Shown here: in pieces, positions 35,748-44,423 of the stretch
How the letters are laid out: each line of letters begins with the position of its first letter
Position numbering within the stretch: the first letter of the stretch is position 1
Source: Roseibium sp. MMSF_3412
Lineage (GTDB): Bacteria > Pseudomonadota > Alphaproteobacteria > Rhizobiales > Stappiaceae
Assembly: GCF_030733265.1 (NCBI RefSeq)
Contig: NZ_JASHJI010000001.1
Coordinates: forward strand, 682,001 to 746,000
Direction: 5' to 3'
Length of the DNA: 64,000 nucleotides
The notes under the pieces: model-generated
What the model was told of the DNA's origin: nothing
Database searches by the model: none
What the model saw: the letters and a program-made list of their open reading frames with translations, nothing else
Program-made: the position numbers and the translations under genes

Positions 35748-36487
35748 CCGGAAAACGCATCCTGCCACTGGAAGGCCAGCACGCACACCGCCAGGATCTG
35801 CGGGTGTTCAAGGGCGTTGAAGCCTGGGTGTTCGACCTGGACAACACGCTCTATCCGCATGAAGCGGACCTGTTCTCGCAGATCGACGAGCAGATCTCGC
35901 TCTACGTCCAGAAGATCATGGATCTCAACCGTTCCGAGGCAATGGTGCATCAGAAGGCGCTGTACCATGAGTACGGCACCACCTTGCGCGGCCTGATGAC
36001 AACGCAGAACATCGATCCGGACGACTATCTCGCCTTCGTGCATGACATCGACTATTCGGGGCTTGCGCCCAATCCGGACCTTGCGGCTGCGATCGAAGCG
36101 CTTCCGGGCAAGAAATTCATCTTCACCAATGGCGACCGACCGCATGCGGAACGCACGGCGGCTGCCCTCGGCATTTCCGACCACTTTGAGGACATTTTCG
36201 ATATCGTGTCAGCGGATCTCGTGCCCAAGCCGAATCGTGAGACCTATGACAAATTCATCGGACTGACCGGCATTTCGCCAGCCCGGGCCGCAATGTTTGA
36301 AGACCTGCCGAAGAACCTGAAGGTTCCTCATACGCTCGGAATGCGGACCGCGTTGATCATCCCGACGGGTTCGCGGTCCGTCTTCGAGGAAAGCTGGGAC
36401 CTTGAGGGGGATCCTTACCCACATGTGGATTTCGTCACCGAGGATCTGACCGGATTTCTGAAAGCCGTTCTGGGGGCCTTGCGATAG
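35744..36487 (+). CDS. Pyrimidine 5'-nucleotidase (SDT1-like HAD hydrolase)
   Basis: A 247-residue HAD phosphatase with motif [10 protein letters not shown], motif II in FIFTNGD, and motif [11 protein letters not shown]. The helical cap after motif I resembles yeast Sdt1/Phm8, which dephosphorylates pyrimidine nucleotides. Its GTG overlaps the argB stop (GTGA), so the two are translationally coupled, an arrangement also seen in other Rhizobiales. The exact nucleotide substrate is inferred from family. Confidence 0.85.
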   Translation: MTGKRILPLEGQHAHRQDLRVFKGVEAWVFDLDNTLYPHEADLFSQIDEQISLYVQKIMDLNRSEAMVHQKALYHEYGTTLRGLMTTQNIDPDDYLAFVHDIDYSGLAPNPDLAAAIEALPGKKFIFTNGDRPHAERTAAALGISDHFEDIFDIVSADLVPKPNRETYDKFIGLTGISPARAAMFEDLPKNLKVPHTLGMRTALIIPTGSRSVFEESWDLEGDPYPHVDFVTEDLTGFLKAVLGALR

Positions 36488-36513
36488 ACGCGAAGTGCGT
36501 GCGCGATCTGATG

Positions 36514-36948
36514 CTTCACACTATTTTCAAAAACACCACCTCATCCTGAGGTGCAGAGCGCAGCGACGCCTCGAAGGATGGGCCGCGCACTCAGCGCATA
36601 CCGCCGATCCTTCGAGACGGACCTTCCGGTCCTCCTCAGGATGAGGGAGCGTGCAGTCTGAAGCTTCACGCTATTTTTCAAAGAACACCTCATCCTGAGG
36701 TGCGGAGTGCAACGACGCCTCGAAGGATGGGCCGCGCACTCAGCGCATACCGCCGATCCTTCGAGACGGACCTTCCGGTCCTCCTCAGGATGAGGGAGCG
36801 TGCAGTCTGAAGCTTCACGCTATTTTTCAAAGAACACCTCATCCTGAGGTGCGGAGCGCAGCGACGCCTCGAAGGATGGGCCGCGCACTCAGCGCATACC
36901 GCCGATCCTTCGAGACGGACCTTCCGGTCCTCCTCAGGATGAGGTGTG
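36514..36948. repeat. Three tandem copies of a ~150-bp palindromic repeat
   Basis: Units begin at 36514, 36664 and 36813 (periods 150 and 149). Each contains a 108-base core built of nested inverted repeats: outer arms CCTCATCCTGAGG / CCTCAGGATGAGG (36539-36551 and 36634-36646 in unit 1), inner arms CTCGAAGGAT / ATCCTTCGAG (36570-36579 and 36607-36616). Units 2 and 3 are nearly identical, unit 1 slightly diverged. The size and two-palindrome plan recall RIME elements of rhizobia, though homology was not tested. With its flanks it fills the 589-base gap before the LysR gene; nothing else is seen there. Confidence 0.9.
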
Positions 36949-37076
36949 TGCGTTGAGATGTTGTCCCGGGGTTCCCTGGTTGATGCCCGGTCCGGCGTTG
37001 CATCAACGCGGCGCTATCAAGTCCGGAGATTCTGCTCTAGATTGAGGAAAACTCATCAGGTGGAACTTGTCCGTTC

Positions 37077-37946
37077 ATGGCGTCGCTCCGAGCCCTTCAT
37101 GCGTTTTCCCTTCTGGCCCGCCATGGCCGCGCCTCCATTGCGGCGGAAAAACTCGGAGTTTCTCCGTCGGCTCTCTCGCACCTCATGCGCAAGCTCGAGA
37201 GCGAGTTGGGGGCGACACTGGTCAATCGCGACGGGCGGGGTCTGACTCTGACGGATGAGGGGCAGCGGCTCGCGCTGAGCCTTGGCGACGCCTTCGACAG
37301 GATCGAAGAAGCAGTCGACAGTTTCAAGCGGCGCGGGCGAACGGAACTCAGGATCAGCACTGTTTCCACCTTCGCCACGCGCTGGCTGATACCGCGCCTG
37401 CCGGAATTTCAGGCCGAGCAACCCGATGTCGAGCTGCTCTTGTCGACATCCACGCGGATGGTGGATCTCGATCGAGAAAACTACGACTGCGCGATCCGGC
37501 TCGGCACCGGAAGCTGGCCCAGCGTCGAGAGCCATCTCTTGTGGAAGGAGCATCTCGCCGTCGCAATGGCGCCAGGCCTTCTGAGCGGCAAGGACAGTTC
37601 GGATCCAGAAATCCTTAAGAACCTGCCGCTTCTGCACAGCTCCGCCCGGCGAAGCGACTGGACCGAGTGGCTGGAAACAGCGGGTATCAGCCATGACGAC
37701 ATCAACTCCGGCACGGTTCTGCAAAGCCGAGACCTGGCAATCCAGGCAGCCATTGCCGGCATGGGCGTCATCGTGATCGACCGCCGATTCGTCTCCCAGG
37801 AACTGGAGGCCGGGCACCTGGTGTCACCGGACTGGACAGTGCGGGAGCTGGAGACCGGGTACTGGTTCGTGAGATCGCCTGTCCGGACGCTCACCAGACC
37901 GGTCGCAGCGTTCCGGGACTGGCTGCAGGGGTCTGCAGGGGCCTAA
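37077..37946 (+). CDS. LysR family transcriptional regulator (GcvA-like)
   Basis: A 289-residue regulator with the N-terminal winged helix (HAFSLLARHGRASIAAEKLG then SPSALSHLMRKLESELG) and a periplasmic-binding-like effector domain from about residue 90. It resembles the GcvA subgroup, whose members control amino acid or antibiotic-resistance genes. No divergent partner gene is present: a repeat array lies upstream and a TetR gene converges from downstream, so its targets are unknown. Confidence 0.85.
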   Translation: MASLRALHAFSLLARHGRASIAAEKLGVSPSALSHLMRKLESELGATLVNRDGRGLTLTDEGQRLALSLGDAFDRIEEAVDSFKRRGRTELRISTVSTFATRWLIPRLPEFQAEQPDVELLLSTSTRMVDLDRENYDCAIRLGTGSWPSVESHLLWKEHLAVAMAPGLLSGKDSSDPEILKNLPLLHSSARRSDWTEWLETAGISHDDINSGTVLQSRDLAIQAAIAGMGVIVIDRRFVSQELEAGHLVSPDWTVRELETGYWFVRSPVRTLTRPVAAFRDWLQGSAGA

Positions 37947-37978
37947 CCAGGAAAATACAAGACAGATTCCGGTCTTGC

Positions 37979-38500
37979 TCAGCCCGCCTTGACCAGAAGG
38001 TCGCCCAGGTTTTTTGCGCTCTCCGTCGCCCTGTCGCCATGGAGCGGCCAGTCCTGCATCAACCCTTCCACAATCAGGGTGATCTCGCCTTGCCGGTCCG
38101 GCAGGCCCGACAGCTCTGCCACCGCCCGGGCAACTTCCTTCTTGTGTCTTGCAAGCAGTGCACGGAGCCGCTCGTCCCGCGGCGCGGCGGCGACAGCGGC
38201 GTGAAACAGGCATCCGTGCGCCGCTTCCGACGCCATCCAGCCGGACACTTTGTCGAAGAGGAAATGCAGCACCGGTTCATCCGCTGCCTCCGCCTGATCA
38301 AACACGAACTCCATGTAGCGCCGGTGACGATGCTCCAGAGCACACAGCACCATTTCCTCCCGCGACGGCACGTATTTGTAGAGGGTTCTCAGACTGACCC
38401 CCGCCGCCTCGCGCAGACTGTCGATATTCGGTTCCGCAAACCCGTTTTCCGCAAACGCTCTTTCCAGCCCGGCGGCTATTCTGGTTTTCGTGTCGGTCAT
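37979..38500 (-). CDS. TetR family transcriptional regulator
   Basis: A 173-residue repressor. The helix-turn-helix is in NIDSLREAAGVSLRTLYKYV, and the C-terminal part is the helical ligand/dimerisation domain, which is shorter than usual for the family. It is divergent from a zinc-free alcohol dehydrogenase-like gene across 66 bases that hold overlapping palindromes, so autoregulation and control of that gene are likely. The inducer is probably an electrophile or solvent-like compound, by analogy only. Confidence 0.85.
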   Translation of the reverse strand: MTDTKTRIAAGLERAFAENGFAEPNIDSLREAAGVSLRTLYKYVPSREEMVLCALEHRHRRYMEFVFDQAEAADEPVLHFLFDKVSGWMASEAAHGCLFHAAVAAAPRDERLRALLARHKKEVARAVAELSGLPDRQGEITLIVEGLMQDWPLHGDRATESAKNLGDLLVKAG

Positions 38501-38510
38501 GGTTGACGAG

Positions 38511-38554
38511 GTAGAATAAATCCTCTACTTGAGCAAGTAGAACAATCATTCTAC
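38511..38554. promoter_or_regulatory. Overlapping operator palindromes for the TetR regulator
   Basis: Two related 18-base sites, GTAGAATAAATCCTCTAC (38511-38528) and GTAGAACAATCATTCTAC (38537-38554), flank and share arms with a perfect palindrome TCTACTTGAGCAAGTAGA (38524-38541). All sit between the TetR gene and its divergent neighbour, 12 bases before the dehydrogenase start. Confidence 0.75.
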
Positions 38555-38566
38555 CGGAGAATTCCC

Positions 38567-39613
38567 ATGTCCGTACCCGAAAAAATGCACGGCATCGTCC
38601 TGACCGGTCATGGTGGACCGGAAATGTTGCAGTGGCGTGAGGATCTCGACATACCGCGCCCGGGGCCCGGAGACGTTCTCATTCGCGTGCTTGCGGCCGG
38701 CGTCAACAACACGGACGTCAACACACGCATCGGCTGGTATTCGAAGGGTGACAATGACGCCGAAGACGCGTCCTGGGCCGGCACTGCGTTGAAACTTCCG
38801 CTGATCCAGGGTGCGGATGTCTGCGGTACGATCACAGCCGTCGGCGCAGGCGTAGACCCGGCACGGATCGGTGAGCGGGTCATCATCGAACCCTGCCTCA
38901 GGGAAGCGGACGGCAAAGACCTCGTCTCGCCCTGGTATTTCGGGTCGGAATGCAACGGTGGCTTTGCCCAGTTCACGAAAGTCGCCTCACGCCATGCCCA
39001 TGCAATCAGCTGCGATCTGACCGACGCCGAGCTGGCCTCCTTTCCCTGTTCCTACTCAACGGCTGAAAACATGCTTGAACGGACCGGCGTCAAGGCTGGG
39101 GACACGGTCTTCGTTACCGGGGCGTCAGGTGGTGTCGGATCTGCTGCGATCCAACTGGCAAAGGCCCGGGGCGCGACCGTCATCGCGGTTACGAGCCCGT
39201 CGAAGTCCGGCGCTCTGCTAGAGCTGGGAGCAGCCCGGACCCTGGACAGGGATGCGGATTATGCCGGTGAACTCGGAATGAATTCGGTCGACGTCGTGAT
39301 CGACCTTGTGGCCGGCGAAAAGTGGCCTTCCCTGCTCGATATCCTGAAACCGGGTGGACGGTATGCGGTTTCCGGTGCAATCGGAGGACCCATGGTGGAG
39401 CTGGACGTGCGCACGCTTTATCTGAAAGATCTCAGCTTCTTCGGCTGCACGGTTCTGGAACCGCAGGTCTTCGGCAATCTGGTCACCCGGATCGAGCGCA
39501 GGGAAATCAAACCGCTTGTTGCCGAAACCTACCCCTTACGCGAGATCACCGCCGCGCAGGACGCTTTCGGCAAAAAGGGGCACATCGGCAAGATCGTCCT
39601 CACGGTTTCCTGA
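38567..39613 (+). CDS. Medium-chain (quinone reductase-type) alcohol dehydrogenase
   Basis: A 348-residue MDR-superfamily oxidoreductase. The GroES-like N-terminal domain has VLAAGVNNTDVNTRIGWY and GADVCGTITAVG; the Rossmann domain has VFVTGASGGVGSAAIQLAKA. The structural and catalytic zinc cysteines of classical alcohol dehydrogenases are missing, so it is probably an NAD(P)H:quinone or enone reductase. GGAGA precedes the ATG. Divergent TetR control suggests induction by its substrate. Confidence 0.85.
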   Translation: MSVPEKMHGIVLTGHGGPEMLQWREDLDIPRPGPGDVLIRVLAAGVNNTDVNTRIGWYSKGDNDAEDASWAGTALKLPLIQGADVCGTITAVGAGVDPARIGERVIIEPCLREADGKDLVSPWYFGSECNGGFAQFTKVASRHAHAISCDLTDAELASFPCSYSTAENMLERTGVKAGDTVFVTGASGGVGSAAIQLAKARGATVIAVTSPSKSGALLELGAARTLDRDADYAGELGMNSVDVVIDLVAGEKWPSLLDILKPGGRYAVSGAIGGPMVELDVRTLYLKDLSFFGCTVLEPQVFGNLVTRIERREIKPLVAETYPLREITAAQDAFGKKGHIGKIVLTVS

Positions 39614-39663
39614 GAGTAAATGCCGAGGCGACCGTGTCGCTTTGCGCACGGCTCTGCGTTGCC

Positions 39664-40569
39664 TCAAGCCGCCAGAATGATGCCGATGACGGCCGCAACA
39701 ATCAAAAGGCAACCGACGATTTCCGACCGCGTGATCACCTCCTTGAACACCAGCCAGGAGGCCAGGAACGTGAACACCAATTCGATCTGGGCCAAGGCGC
39801 GCACATAGGCGACATTCTGCAATGTCATGGCCGTGAACCAGCCGATGGACCCTGCAACGCCCGACGCGCCCACCCAGATCGCAGCCCTCCAGGCCTTCAG
39901 GCTGGCGCGCAGTTCCTCCGGTTCGCGAATGCTCATCCAGATCGTCATCGCGAGGGTCTGGAACACGGTTGCATAGACAAGAGCGGTCGCCGCCTGCATG
40001 GCGACCGTCGTTCCCTCCAGCGACAGGGACGCGGTGCGATAGGCCACTGCCGACGCACCGAAGAAGGCTGCCGATGCAAACCCGATCAGGGCGGGCCGGC
40101 CGAAAAGCGAAGAGCGCACCGCCGATGCGGTGAGCGGCACGCGCGCAAGCGAAATGACAATGACCCCGGCGATGCCGACCAAGATGCAAAAAGCGGCGAC
40201 CCAGGTGACGTGTTCGCCGAGCACGACCAGTCCGAACAGCGCCGCCTGGATCGGCTCGGTTTTCGAATAGGCCGTCCCGACCGCGAAATTGCGGAAAGAG
40301 AACAGGTAGATCAGCAGGAAGGTCGCCACGATCTGCGCCAGCCCTCCAAGCGCGCCTGCAACAACGAGTGTCATGGTCGGCGCGGGCAACGGGCTGCCGA
40401 GCACGAAATGCAGAACCGCTGCATAAATCAGCGCAAAGGGAACACCGTAGCCGAAACGGACAAAGGTCGCACCGGTGTTGCCGAGCCTGCCCTTCAGATG
40501 CTTTTGCATTGCCGTGCGCAGGTTCTGGCAAAATGCAGCAAATATCGTGATCGGGATCCAGAGTTCCAC
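39664..40569 (-). CDS. EamA family (DMT superfamily) transporter
   Basis: A 301-residue membrane protein of about ten helices arranged as two repeated EamA halves (first with TYVRFGYG-like context near residues 35-45, VAGALGGLAQIVATFLLIYL; second from about 150, SGVAGSIGWFTAMTLQNVAY). Such carriers export metabolites or amino acids. It converges on the dehydrogenase gene with 50 bases between; no operon partner indicates the substrate. Confidence 0.82.
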   Translation of the reverse strand: MELWIPITIFAAFCQNLRTAMQKHLKGRLGNTGATFVRFGYGVPFALIYAAVLHFVLGSPLPAPTMTLVVAGALGGLAQIVATFLLIYLFSFRNFAVGTAYSKTEPIQAALFGLVVLGEHVTWVAAFCILVGIAGVIVISLARVPLTASAVRSSLFGRPALIGFASAAFFGASAVAYRTASLSLEGTTVAMQAATALVYATVFQTLAMTIWMSIREPEELRASLKAWRAAIWVGASGVAGSIGWFTAMTLQNVAYVRALAQIELVFTFLASWLVFKEVITRSEIVGCLLIVAAVIGIILAA

Positions 40570-40732
40570 GCCAGCCGACTCGCTTCAGTTGATGTCAGAT
40601 CATCTTACGCCGTTCGTTTTTCCTGAAAACTAGCGAAAACGGCAAGGGTCACGTTATTTTTGCTCAATATAGCCAACAGCCAAATTAGGCAGAACATGCC
40701 GGGGGGACACCGAAAACCAGTCGGCCTCGCAC

Positions 40733-40897
40733 CTCCCCCGATCCCGGCTCGCGCTGCGCTTGGCCGGGATGACTAACTTACACTCAATGACTTCATCCCG
40801 AGGAAACGCGGCAGCGCTGTTTCGAAGGATGGGCCGCATGCTCTGAGTTAGCCGACGATCCTTCGAGATGCACGCAAGCGCGCTCCTCAGGATGAGG
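40733..40897. repeat. Degenerate interspersed palindromic repeats
   Basis: Within the 481-base gap before dapD lie two repeat remnants. One is an inverted repeat ATCCCGGC/GCCGGGAT (40741-40770). The other, 40793-40897, is a diverged single copy of the 108-base core arrayed at 36.5 kb, with CATCCCGAGG at the left, TTCGAAGGATGGGCCGC and ATCCTTCGAGA inside, and CTCCTCAGGATGAGG at the right. No gene is supported in this gap. Confidence 0.7.
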
Positions 40898-41050
40898 CCG
40901 CGTATCGGATGCGTCGCCCGAGCGGAAACCGGCTGCTGGCGGCGCAATGTCGCCTCCGGAACACTTGCCATCCCGGCAATGCTTGACAGGGCTTGGTCCG
41001 GCGGCTTAGGTCCGCGCACGAAACCATTCATGCCCGGAGACCTCAGCCAG

Positions 41051-41902
41051 ATGACTCACGACCTTGCCGCCCTGTCCCAGATTATCGACGCGGCATTTGA
41101 AGACCGCGCTTCCATAGATACCGCCACAACAGGTGAGATCCGCGATGCCGTCGAGACCACACTCAACCTGCTCGACCACGGCCAGCTGCGCGTTGCGGAG
41201 AAGAAGGACGGCGACTGGAGTGTCAACCAGTGGGCCAAGAAAGCCGTGCTGCTGTCGTTCCGGCTCAACGCGATGGAAGTCATCAAGGGCGGACCGGGAG
41301 AAGCTGTCTGGTGGGACAAGGTCCCCTCGAAATTCGACAGCTGGAGCGGACTTGAGTTTGAACAGGCAGGATTCAGGGCCGTGCCGAACTGTACGGTGCG
41401 CCGGTCGGCCTTCATCGGCAAGGGCGTCGTCCTGATGCCGTCCTTCGTCAATCTCGGTGCCTATGTCGATGAAGGAACCATGGTCGACACCTGGGCAACG
41501 GTCGGCTCCTGTGCGCAGATCGGCAAGAATGTTCACCTGTCCGGCGGCGTCGGCATCGGCGGCGTCCTGGAACCGCTGCAGGCCGGCCCGGTCATCATTG
41601 AAGACAATTGCTTCATCGGTGCCCGCTCGGAGGTTGTCGAAGGCTGTATTGTGCGCGAAGGCTCCGTCCTTGGCATGGGTGTCTATATCGGCAAGTCGAC
41701 CAGGATCGTGAACCGCATGACCGGCGAGATCAGTTACGGCGAAGTCCCGCCCTACTCGGTTGTCGTTGCCGGTTCGATGCCAACGTCCAGCCTGATGGGC
41801 AACGGGGAAGCCGCCCCCAACCTTTATTGCGCCGTCATCGTGAAAACGGTCGATGAACAGACGCGATCGAAAACGGCCATCAACGAACTGCTGCGCGACT
41901 GA
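41051..41902 (+). CDS. dapD: 2,3,4,5-tetrahydropyridine-2,6-dicarboxylate N-succinyltransferase
   Basis: Succinylates tetrahydrodipicolinate in the lysine/meso-diaminopimelate pathway. The 283-residue chain has the helical N-domain with [20 protein letters not shown] and the left-handed beta-helix with [20 protein letters not shown]. The ATG at 41051 gives the usual family length; in-frame ATGs upstream (from 40868) run into repeat sequence. It converges with a membrane-protein gene over a good terminator and works with dapE, 640 bases away. Confidence 0.96.
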   Translation: MTHDLAALSQIIDAAFEDRASIDTATTGEIRDAVETTLNLLDHGQLRVAEKKDGDWSVNQWAKKAVLLSFRLNAMEVIKGGPGEAVWWDKVPSKFDSWSGLEFEQAGFRAVPNCTVRRSAFIGKGVVLMPSFVNLGAYVDEGTMVDTWATVGSCAQIGKNVHLSGGVGIGGVLEPLQAGPVIIEDNCFIGARSEVVEGCIVREGSVLGMGVYIGKSTRIVNRMTGEISYGEVPPYSVVVAGSMPTSSLMGNGEAAPNLYCAVIVKTVDEQTRSKTAINELLRD

Positions 41903-41925
41903 TCGACAGCCTTTCGACGCAACCG

Positions 41926-41952
41926 AACCCCGCCCCAAGTGGCGGGGTTTTT
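41926..41952 (+). terminator. Intrinsic terminator after dapD
   Basis: AACCCCGCC and GGCGGGGTT form a 9-pair stem with a 6-base loop, followed by T, 23 bases after the dapD stop. It ends at the stop codon of the convergent gene. Confidence 0.88.
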
Positions 41953-42536
41953 CATACCCGCCACAAGATACCGACCACTTGCTCGATCACGAGTGACAGA
42001 AGAAATTCAAGGACGACGACGCCGATCGCAAGACTGATCGATGCCTGAAGCACAATCCGGGCAATCAGGAAATGATACCAGAGGATCGCGAGCAGACTGG
42101 TCAGCGCCAGCAAAATGGTGATGCCTGGCGAAATGATGCCGAGCAAAAACAGGATATAGGTGATCATGTAGGGAACAGCCGTCAAAAGGCTGGACCAGTT
42201 GCGGACAACGATGAACGGCACATAGCGCTGGGAAATGCCGATGGGCGCGGCAATCAGCGCAAGGACAACCGGCATGGCGATCCAGTTGACGCCATGGCCG
42301 AAAAACAGCGCCGTCCAGTAGGCACCGTCCGGAAAGCCCTCCGGGTGGTACATGTTTTCCGCGATGAAGAACTGCCTTTCAAACAGACCATTGAGAAGGT
42401 AGAGCGGGATCAGCAGGAAGATGACCTGGAACGAACGCCAGAATCCCTGAAGCGACTGGTCGAAATAGGCCTGTCCTTCGGGCCGGTTGCGCAGCAGCAG
42501 CCAGGACCCGTCGAGGGCTGCCCGGATTTCGTTCAT
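41952..42536 (-). CDS. Membrane protein of unknown function
   Basis: A 194-residue protein with about five hydrophobic helices (for example VIFLLIPLYLLNGL, WIAMPVVLALIAAPIG, MITYILFLLGIISPGITIL). No family is recognised with confidence. The ATG at 42536 lies 6 bases before the end of dapE, on the same strand, so it is probably co-transcribed with dapE. A TTG three codons earlier is an alternative start. Proteins of this kind sit beside dapE in related Rhizobiales, from memory of gene neighbourhoods and not checked. Confidence 0.7.
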   Translation of the reverse strand: MNEIRAALDGSWLLLRNRPEGQAYFDQSLQGFWRSFQVIFLLIPLYLLNGLFERQFFIAENMYHPEGFPDGAYWTALFFGHGVNWIAMPVVLALIAAPIGISQRYVPFIVVRNWSSLLTAVPYMITYILFLLGIISPGITILLALTSLLAILWYHFLIARIVLQASISLAIGVVVLEFLLSLVIEQVVGILWRV

Positions 42537-42541
42537 GCTAA

Positions 42542-43723
42542 TCAAGTTCGAGACGCTCCCGGTTCCTCTGAAAAATAGCTTACGAGAAATCGTTTGTAGA
42601 TGGCGGTCAGGCGCTCAAGATCGTCAACGCTGACACATTCATCAACCTTGTGCATCGTCTGACCGACAAGCCCGAATTCGACGACCGGGCAGTAATTCTT
42701 GATAAACCGTGCGTCGGACGTGCCGCCCCCGGTCGACAATTCGGGTCTGCGCCCGGTTTCCATCTCAACCGCTGTTCCCAGCGTTTCAATCAGTGCTTCG
42801 TCCTTCGTCAGGAACGATTCACTGGCATCGCGCTTGAACTCCAGGTCGAGTTTCAGATCACCAAGCTGGACAGCCCCAAGTATCCCTTGAATTTTCGCCT
42901 TGAGGCTCTCGAGCGACCATTCGTCATTGTAGCGGATGTTGAACCGGGCCCGAGCATGAGCCGGGATGACGTTGAAAGCCGGATTGCCCACATCCACCGT
43001 CACGATTTCCAGGTTCGAGGGCTGGAACCGCTCGTTGCCCGTATCGAGTTCCAAGGCATCGAGCGCCGCCAGAAGACGAACGAGGCCGGGAATCGGGTTG
43101 TCGGCAAGATGCGGATAGGCAGCGTGTCCCTGCGTGCCGGAGACAGTGATCGTGCCGGAAAGCGAGCCTCTGCGGCCAACCTTGATCGCATCGCCCAGGG
43201 CCTCCGGATTGGTCGGTTCACCGACGATGCAGGCATCGAAGCTGTGCCCCTGGTTCCGGGCCCACTCAAGCAGCTTGACCGTCCCGTTCACGGCTGGACC
43301 TTCCTCGTCGCCCGTGATCAGAAAGGAAATCGCACCACCGAAATCCGGGCCGTAAGCGTCGAGGAACTCGCGGGCGGCGGCGGCAAAGGCGGCTACGGCT
43401 CCTTTCATGTCGACCGCGCCGCGGCCGTACAGGACACCGCCGGAAATGTCACCGCTGAAAGGTCCGTGGCTCCAGTCATCCTCGGCGCCTGCCGGCACAA
43501 CATCCGTATGTCCTGCAAAGACGAAATGCGGCTGCCCCGATCCGATCGTTGCGAACAGGTTTTCAACGTCTGGCGTATCCTCGTCCGTGAAAACGACCCT
43601 GGAGACGGAAAAGCCCGCCTCTGCCAGGAGTTCTTCAAGCCTGGCCAAAGCCCCCCCCTCCGCTGGCGTCACGGAAGGGCAGCGGATCAGGTCCTGGGCG
43701 ATGGAGACGACGTTTGACGGCAT
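42542..43723 (-). CDS. dapE: Succinyl-diaminopimelate desuccinylase
   Basis: Removes succinate from N-succinyl-LL-diaminopimelate in the lysine and cell-wall pathway. The 393-residue zinc peptidase-like enzyme shows FAGHTDVVPAG, the bridging Asp in YGRGAVDMKG, the catalytic Glu pair in TGDEEGPA, and the C-terminal FGLVGQTMHKVDE ligand. The ATG at 43723 gives the family N-terminus; the longer reading adds 45 unlikely residues. A DUF805 gene lies 46 bases upstream on the same strand. Confidence 0.95.
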   Translation of the reverse strand: MPSNVVSIAQDLIRCPSVTPAEGGALARLEELLAEAGFSVSRVVFTDEDTPDVENLFATIGSGQPHFVFAGHTDVVPAGAEDDWSHGPFSGDISGGVLYGRGAVDMKGAVAAFAAAAREFLDAYGPDFGGAISFLITGDEEGPAVNGTVKLLEWARNQGHSFDACIVGEPTNPEALGDAIKVGRRGSLSGTITVSGTQGHAAYPHLADNPIPGLVRLLAALDALELDTGNERFQPSNLEIVTVDVGNPAFNVIPAHARARFNIRYNDEWSLESLKAKIQGILGAVQLGDLKLDLEFKRDASESFLTKDEALIETLGTAVEMETGRRPELSTGGGTSDARFIKNYCPVVEFGLVGQTMHKVDECVSVDDLERLTAIYKRFLVSYFSEEPGASRT

Positions 43724-43769
43724 GGCAATCAGGATCTCACGACACAAATATGATGGAAATTGGATAAGG

Positions 43770-44195
43770 TCAGCTCTTGCGCCAATAGCTGTTTGGCAAT
43801 GGGCCATTCTTGTTCGCCTGCATCTGGCTGGGTATGAACCCGAGCACCAGCACGACAATCAGATTGATCCCCGGCAGGAAGATGAGCAGGGCCCAGAAAC
43901 CGCTTTGACCAATGTCCTGGAACCGCTTGATCACGATGGCGAGTTCGAACCATTGCAGTGCAAAAAACAAGAGCGGAAACAGCGGATTTGAACCGGCGAA
44001 GGCGCTTGGCGTCACATCCTCAGGGTTGGGAATGCCCGGAATGGACAAGAACCAGATGCGGATGGCCATTCCTATGATGACCCAGACAAGCGCGAAACAG
44101 AGCCAGTAAGGCTCCCTGCCAATGCGGCCGAAAGGACTCATGAGGGCCCAAACAGGACCTGGTGCGATATTCGCGCTCTGAGGGGGTGTGTTCAT
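43770..44195 (-). CDS. DUF805 family membrane protein
   Basis: A 141-residue inner-membrane protein with the DUF805 pattern: SPFGRIGREPYWL before the first helix, then KRFQDIGQSGFWALLIFLPG between later helices. The function of the family is unknown. Its position directly before dapE on the same strand suggests a shared transcript dapE-downstream. Confidence 0.85.
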   Translation of the reverse strand: MNTPPQSANIAPGPVWALMSPFGRIGREPYWLCFALVWVIIGMAIRIWFLSIPGIPNPEDVTPSAFAGSNPLFPLLFFALQWFELAIVIKRFQDIGQSGFWALLIFLPGINLIVVLVLGFIPSQMQANKNGPLPNSYWRKS

Positions 44196-44423
44196 TCAAA
44201 CCGGCTCGCGTAAATTAGTTCCGGACACGGAGGTAGACGGATACGCGTCCGGGATCAAGCGCCGTCGTTCCTTCAGACCAACGCAAAAGTTGCCAGGGGT
44301 ATCCGTAAGGACGCGCAAAGTGTCCACATACTGGAATTTACGCCGCGGAATTTTTATGGATTTTGAACCGCAAGCATGTCTTATTTGAGATGCTTCAATA
44401 CCACACCGTCGGGGGGCCCCATC

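Noticed and set aside
36514-36948. A CRISPR array
   Set aside because: The units are tandem ~150-base duplications without unique spacers, and no cas genes are present.
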